Shown: one piece after another, positions 7,376 to 9,938 of the stretch
Layout: each line of letters starts with the position of its first letter
Numbering within the stretch: the stretch's first letter is position 1
Assembly (NCBI GenBank): GCA_023228285.1
Contig: JALOBM010000068.1
Coordinates: 1 to 9,938, forward strand
Source of the DNA: Candidatus Cloacimonadota bacterium
Lineage (GTDB): Bacteria > Cloacimonadota > Cloacimonadia > Cloacimonadales > Cloacimonadaceae
DNA: 9,938 nucleotides
Direction of reading: 5' to 3'
The notes under the pieces: model-generated
The model's database searches: none
The model's input: the letters and a program-made list of their open reading frames with translations, nothing else
Told to the model about the DNA's origin: nothing
Translations under genes and position numbers: made by a program

Positions 7376-8628
7376 TTGGCCTCCTTGATCCGGACTAGTT
7401 CCTTGTCTTTCATGGTCTTATAGGATGATGTGATCACTCTTTCGCCTGCGGATAAACCGCCCAATATCTCCACTTCGCGGATATTTCGGAAACCCATACT
7501 TACATAGCGGCGTTCTGCTATCTTTCCATCTTCGCCCAGTACATATACCCAGTGCCCTCCCCCATCACTTAGATATTGCCCTTGAGGCAGATACAGCACA
7601 TCTTCCAGGCTTTCAGTGATTATCTCGAGGGCTACCGACTGTCCGGATTTCATGCCATTGGGAAGCTTCCCAGTGATATCCACTTGGACCTTGTCGTTTA
7701 CCAAACGGGGATGCACTTTGGATACGGTGAGCAGAATGTCCTCGCCATCGTAGCGGATTCTGGCTTGCGAGCCCTCCGACAGTCTGCCCAAATAGTATTG
7801 ATCCACGCTTCCTTTCAGATAATAGCGGCTGTCATCTTCAATTACGGCCAGCAGGCTTCCCGTAGCGATGATCTGTCCTAGCTTCAAATCCATCTCGGTG
7901 ATCTGACCGCTCATTGGAGCCTTCACATCCAGTTCATTGATACGATTGCGAATCTGCTGCAGACTAAGTTGCAGTTGTTTCACGGCACTATCCAATTGTA
8001 CAAGTTGCTGTTCTCTGAACAGTGAATCCGTACGTGCTTCTTCCACCAGATATCTATATCTGGTATCTGCAATTTGGAAGTCTTCTTCCGCCAAAAGAAA
8101 CTCTTCTTCGGAGATAAATCCCTGGCTTCTTAGCTGATTCTTTTGTTCATACATACGTTGTTCTCTGACCAGGCTGTTGCGGGCTTCAGCTACTTTCAAC
8201 CGCTGACTCAACAGGCTTTGATTGTTCAGAATGCGGGCATTGTTGAGGTTGTTTACCTGATCCGTCACTGCTGCTTCTTGCGCCAGAAGATTAAGCTTTA
8301 GATCATCATTACTCAGTCGCAGGATTGTTTGCCCTCTTTCCACATAGTCTCCAGGCTGAAAGAATGTAGCCTCTATTCTACCTCCTGTCATTGCTTCCAC
8401 CCTGTATGAGCTAAGCGGCGTCACTACTGCCTCTGCAATGAAAGAACCCTCCATCTTACCTCGTTGTACTATCGCAGTAACAATGTCTTTCTTGTGAACA
8501 ACGGCAACCTTAAGGTGATGATCAAGCCACAGTTTCCCCAGCACCAGCACGACAATCAGTATAAAAATATAGGGAACTACTCTAAGCCGTTTGCGTAGTC
8601 GTTCCTTTAGCGGAATTTCTCTATCCAT
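7372..8628 (-). CDS. periplasmic adaptor, HlyD/MacA (RND-type membrane fusion) family
   Basis: A 418-residue adaptor anchored by one N-terminal membrane helix (about 17-35, VVPYIFILIVVLVLGKLWL) with the bulk in the periplasm. I start at ATG 8628-8626, 5 nt after GGGAGG; an adjacent in-frame TTG at 8631 is spaced too closely. Domains in order: first lipoyl half with VEAMTGGRIEATFFQPGDYVE (about 70-108, with the typical PGDxV turn), a long alpha-hairpin coiled coil (about 112-232, many Gln/Leu/Arg heptads), second lipoyl half KAPMSGQITEMDLKLGQII (236-254), a beta-barrel (about 270-340) and a membrane-proximal domain with LPQGQYLSDGG (347-357) and GLSAGERVIT (391-400). It should link the permease to an outer-membrane channel, not encoded here. 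The stop overlaps the permease start by 4 nt; the VOC gene ends 15 nt upstream. Confidence 0.93.
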   Translation of the reverse strand: MDREIPLKERLRKRLRVVPYIFILIVVLVLGKLWLDHHLKVAVVHKKDIVTAIVQRGKMEGSFIAEAVVTPLSSYRVEAMTGGRIEATFFQPGDYVERGQTILRLSNDDLKLNLLAQEAAVTDQVNNLNNARILNNQSLLSQRLKVAEARNSLVREQRMYEQKNQLRSQGFISEEEFLLAEEDFQIADTRYRYLVEEARTDSLFREQQLVQLDSAVKQLQLSLQQIRNRINELDVKAPMSGQITEMDLKLGQIIATGSLLAVIEDDSRYYLKGSVDQYYLGRLSEGSQARIRYDGEDILLTVSKVHPRLVNDKVQVDITGKLPNGMKSGQSVALEIITESLEDVLYLPQGQYLSDGGGHWVYVLGEDGKIAERRYVSMGFRNIREVEILGGLSAGERVITSSYKTMKDKELVRIKEAK

Positions 8629-8643
8629 CAATTCCTCCCACTT

Positions 8644-9042
8644 CTAATAGGCACAAAGCTCAACTTTCATGCGCATGGGATATTCAAAGAACACCGCATA
8701 ACTGTATTCTCCAGCAACGAATGGATGCAGGTCTTCATACAGAATTGTGATGTTCCGGGCACGCAATTCTTCGGTAATTGTATCCCCCATTTCCTTGGAG
8801 GCAGCATGGAAAGCCAGGTGATTCAAACCGCTGTGACAGTGATAGTACTGCGGAGTCCGGTACTTCTCCTCAGTTTGCACAAAAACAATGTATGTATCTC
8901 CTTTCTGATAACTGACCCCTGCATCCCATTCCTGATACTTTACATATCCCAAGTGTCCCCAAAAACAGCCCCAGAACTCTTTTGTGGCATCTAGATCGTC
9001 CACATAGATTTCTACATGATGCATCAGCCCCGCCTTAGTCAT
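8644..9042 (-). CDS. VOC (glyoxalase/bleomycin-resistance fold) family protein
   Basis: A 132-residue single-domain VOC protein, probably cytosolic and dimeric. Two beta-alpha-beta-beta-beta modules are visible: the first begins MHHVEIYVDDLDATKEFW (7-24), the second begins GLNHLAFHA and ends FFEYPMRMKVELCAY. His8 or His9, the His in GLNHLAF and the Glu in MKVEL sit at the usual metal-binding places of the superfamily, so a metal-dependent or metal-binding role is plausible; substrates range widely (methylglyoxal adducts, antibiotics, aromatic diols), so the reaction cannot be named. The start is uncertain: ATG 9042 fits the domain best but has only a weak ribosome site; ATG 9024 (126 residues) and GTG 9087 (147 residues) are alternatives. 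It precedes the exporter genes by 15 nt and is likely cotranscribed with them. Confidence 0.82.
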   Translation of the reverse strand: MTKAGLMHHVEIYVDDLDATKEFWGCFWGHLGYVKYQEWDAGVSYQKGDTYIVFVQTEEKYRTPQYYHCHSGLNHLAFHAASKEMGDTITEELRARNITILYEDLHPFVAGEYSYAVFFEYPMRMKVELCAY

Positions 9043-9046
9043 CTTT

Positions 9047-9314
9047 CTAATGCTTCTTGCGGTTGAGTGCAAGCCCGCCAAAACCACCGATTACTTCCAT
9101 ATAAAATCCTAAATCAAAGCTCATTATTAGGTTCATACATCCGAATTCCATCGCTGAATATGCTTAATACTAAACTGAGGGGTGCAATCCAGCCATGCCA
9201 TATCCCGTGCAATATACTGGCTCTATTTCCTTATTCTTTGAATTGATCGGATCCAGCGCAAACGCTGAGCAGGAACATGGTAACTAACAGTGCAATCAAC
9301 AATGCTTTCCATAT
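9047..9314 (-). pseudogene. small lipoprotein gene with three apparent lesions
   Basis: Read across two breaks, this region encodes about 88 residues. Part 1 (9314-9231): KALLIALLVTMFLLSVC, a signal-peptide-like leader with a Cys at the lipobox position, then AGSDQFKE and TAA (9233-9231). Part 2 continues in the same frame (9230-9114): GNRASILHGIWHGWIAPLSL, a hydrophobic stretch, DGIRMYEPNNEL, TGA. Part 3, shifted by one base (9115-9047): DLGFYMEVIGGFGGLALNRKKH, TAG. From memory, small FCB-type lipoproteins share GIWHGWIAP...IRxYExNN...DFGFxxxxxGFGG..RKK, which fits the joined reading. Lesions: ATA where a start codon is expected (AGGAG lies 6 nt upstream, 9325-9321), a stop replacing one codon (CAA to TAA would explain it), and one extra T in the run at 9116-9118. 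Rare ATA initiation or sequencing error could account for part of this. The VOC start lies 4 nt downstream. Confidence 0.68.
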
Positions 9315-9345
9315 GGGCAACTCCTATATTTTTCAGCTTTAGTCA

Positions 9346-9373
9346 TTTGTAGTAACAGAGTCATTTGGGTCAA
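9346..9373 (-). promoter_or_regulatory. sigma-70 promoter upstream of the small lipoprotein/VOC/exporter operon
   Basis: On the minus strand TTGACC (9373-9368, five of six matches) is followed after 16 nt by TACAAA (9351-9346, four of six). It lies about 20 nt upstream of the AGGAG at 9325-9321. It is the best promoter candidate for the whole minus-strand operon; I found none as good between the broken gene and the VOC gene. Confidence 0.5.
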
Positions 9374-9395
9374 GGTTTTTCTGTAATAGTAGAAT

Positions 9396-9440
9396 GGTTA
9401 GAGTGTTTAGAGTGTTTAGAGTGTTTAGAGTGTTTAGAAG
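9396..9440. repeat. 9-bp tandem repeat, five units
   Basis: The unit GTTTAGAGT is repeated exactly at 9405-9413, 9414-9422 and 9423-9431. It is flanked by GGTTAGAGT (9396-9404, one mismatch) and GTTTAGAAG (9432-9440, two mismatches). On the minus strand the unit reads ACTCTAAAC. The array ends 22 bp upstream of the -35 box at 9368-9373. Confidence 0.92.
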
Positions 9441-9547
9441 GTTATTAGTTGTAGCACTACATAGATTCTATAAAACACGCTAAACGCTATAGTGGGTAGA
9501 ATTAAGCGGGATGAATGGAGATATAGATGGGGAATATCAGTATAATC

Positions 9548-9608
9548 GCGCAGCATTTATGTGGGGTAGTTCGGGGTCTCCGTTGGAATGCGCAGCAATT
9601 ATATGGGG
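9548..9608 (+). repeat. 19-bp direct repeat pair, 42-bp period
   Basis: GCGCAGCATTTATGTGGGG (9548-9566) and GCGCAGCAATTATATGGGG (9590-9608) differ at two positions. They lie between the rRNA operon and the tandem array, separated by a G-rich spacer containing GGGGTCTCCG. Confidence 0.8.
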
Positions 9609-9617
9609 AGAAGGAAA

Positions 9618-9751
9618 GGCGTTAGCGATGGCGACGACCTACTCTCCCACACAGTTGCCCATGCAGTACCATCGGCGCAGACGAGCTTAACTGCTGTGTT
9701 CGGAATGGGAACAGGTGTTGCCTCGCTGCAATAATCACCATCGCTAACGCC
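9618..9751 (-). other. precursor stem enclosing 5S rRNA
   Basis: GGCGTTAGCGATGG (9618-9631) and CCATCGCTAACGCC (9738-9751) are a perfect 14-bp inverted repeat. The inner part is helix I of 5S rRNA; the outer 9-10 bp extend beyond the expected mature ends. This would form a continuous double-stranded stem in the transcript and is a likely RNase processing site. Confidence 0.8.
9627..9743 (-). rRNA. rrf: 5S ribosomal RNA
   Basis: The minus strand reads a complete 5S rRNA of about 117 nt. Diagnostic blocks are the loop B/C region CACCTGTTCCCATTCCGAAC, ACAGCAGTTAAGCTC, the loop E region GCGCCGATGGTACTG and the 3' block GGGAGAGTAGGTCG. The 5' and 3' ends pair as helix I (GATGGTGA with TCGCCATC). 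The exact ends were placed by alignment from memory to the B. subtilis molecule and may be off by one or two bases. It follows 23S by about 82 nt, the usual order in a rRNA operon. Confidence 0.97.
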
Positions 9752-9825
9752 TTCTAGTAACGTTAACAAGGTATCTTCGTGTTTCCGTTAGTGAGAGAGA
9801 GTGGGTACTCCCACAGAGATAATAT
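9744..9825 (-). other. 23S-5S internal transcribed spacer
   Basis: About 82 nt separate 23S from 5S. It contains no tRNA. A small hairpin, GTGGG (9801-9805) and CCCAC (9810-9814) with a 4-nt loop, sits 12 nt after the 23S end, and the outer arm of the 5S precursor stem occupies 9744-9751. Confidence 0.75.
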
Positions 9826-9938
9826 AAGGTAAAAGCCAATCGATTTATTAGTATCACTCGGCTAAACACATTGCTGCGCGTACACCTGTGACCTATCAAG
9901 GTTGTAGTCTCCAACCTATCTATTGGGAAATCTAATCT
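9826..9938 (-). rRNA. rrl: 23S ribosomal RNA, 3' end (partial)
   Basis: The minus strand shows the last ~113 nt of 23S rRNA. Recognisable conserved pieces are GATAGGTCACAGGTGTACGC, GCGCAGCAATGTGTTTAGC, the near-universal GTGATACTAATAAATCG and the terminal GGCTTTTACCTT, which parallels the E. coli end GGCUUAACCUU. The 3' end is placed at 9826 on that basis. The remainder lies to the right of the window. Confidence 0.97.

Larger units (their letters stand above)
9321..9617. other. gene-free stretch between the transport operon and the rRNA operon
   Basis: No open frame with coding character was found on either strand here. It contains the ribosome site and promoter of the small lipoprotein gene at its left end, the 9-bp tandem array (9396-9440), short inverted arms ATTCTA/TAGAAT and CTATA/TATAG around 9466-9505, and the 19-bp direct repeat pair (9548-9566, 9590-9608). 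No strong intrinsic terminator (GC stem followed by a T-run) is seen for the rRNA operon that ends here. Confidence 0.6.

Noticed and set aside
9043..9087. GTG 9087 as start of the VOC gene
   Set aside because: The extra 15 residues overlap the tail of the small lipoprotein gene, precede the conserved domain and have no ribosome site.
9047..9151. 34-codon frame starting ATG GAA TTC and ending at the VOC gene
   Set aside because: Its 3' two-thirds are the tail of the broken lipoprotein gene; the upstream part is out of frame with that protein and has no ribosome site.
9223..9312. 29-codon frame from the only ATG near the AGGAG at 9321-9325
   Set aside because: Its translation has no signal or motif, while the overlapping frame gives a clean leader peptide and a family-like continuation.
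9396..9440. CRISPR array
   Set aside because: Units are 9 bp, contiguous and without spacers.

Overview
The window looks like chromosomal DNA of a Gram-negative bacterium of the Fibrobacteres-Chlorobi-Bacteroidetes (FCB) type. Candidatus Cloacimonadota is my best guess. The grounds are a lipoprotein whose N-terminus resembles a widespread FCB family, a tripartite inner-membrane exporter with the long FtsX/MacB-type permease common in that group, and strong AGGAG-type ribosome binding sites. The taxon is inferred from protein style, not from a search.

Layout. Positions 1-259 hold the 5' end of an IS5-like insertion sequence on the minus strand, with its promoter and the first 42 codons of the transposase. 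It appears to have landed at a CTAG site (260-263) inside an unidentified plus-strand gene, whose last 31 codons survive at 265-360. A tight plus-strand cluster follows: ybaB/ebfC, recR, ribE (riboflavin synthase), a 426-residue Ig-like lipoprotein gene and a wecB-type UDP-GlcNAc 2-epimerase. Its junctions are 2 nt, 1 nt, a 4-nt ATGA overlap and 10 nt, so one mRNA with coupled translation is likely although the functions are unrelated (recombination repair, cofactor synthesis, envelope).

The cluster converges, with only 17 bp between stop codons, on a minus-strand transport operon. In transcription order this is a broken small lipoprotein gene (9047-9314), a VOC/glyoxalase-fold protein, a MacA/HlyD-like adaptor, an 8-TM FtsX/MacB-like permease and a LolD/MacB-type ATPase. 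The last three should form an ATP-driven export or extraction machine spanning the inner membrane and periplasm. No TolC-type outer-membrane partner is in the window.

The right end (about 9618-9938) is the distal part of an rRNA operon on the minus strand: the 3' end of 23S, an 82-nt spacer and 5S within an extended precursor stem. Between it and the transport operon lies a gene-free stretch with a 9-bp tandem repeat, a diverged 19-bp direct repeat and a plausible sigma-70 promoter.

The least ordinary items are the small lipoprotein gene, which can be read across three apparent lesions; the gene remnant beside the insertion sequence; and two substitutions in normally conserved motifs of the epimerase. 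I saw no CRISPR array, tRNA, toxin-antitoxin pair or defence system. I found no convincing undescribed multi-gene system.
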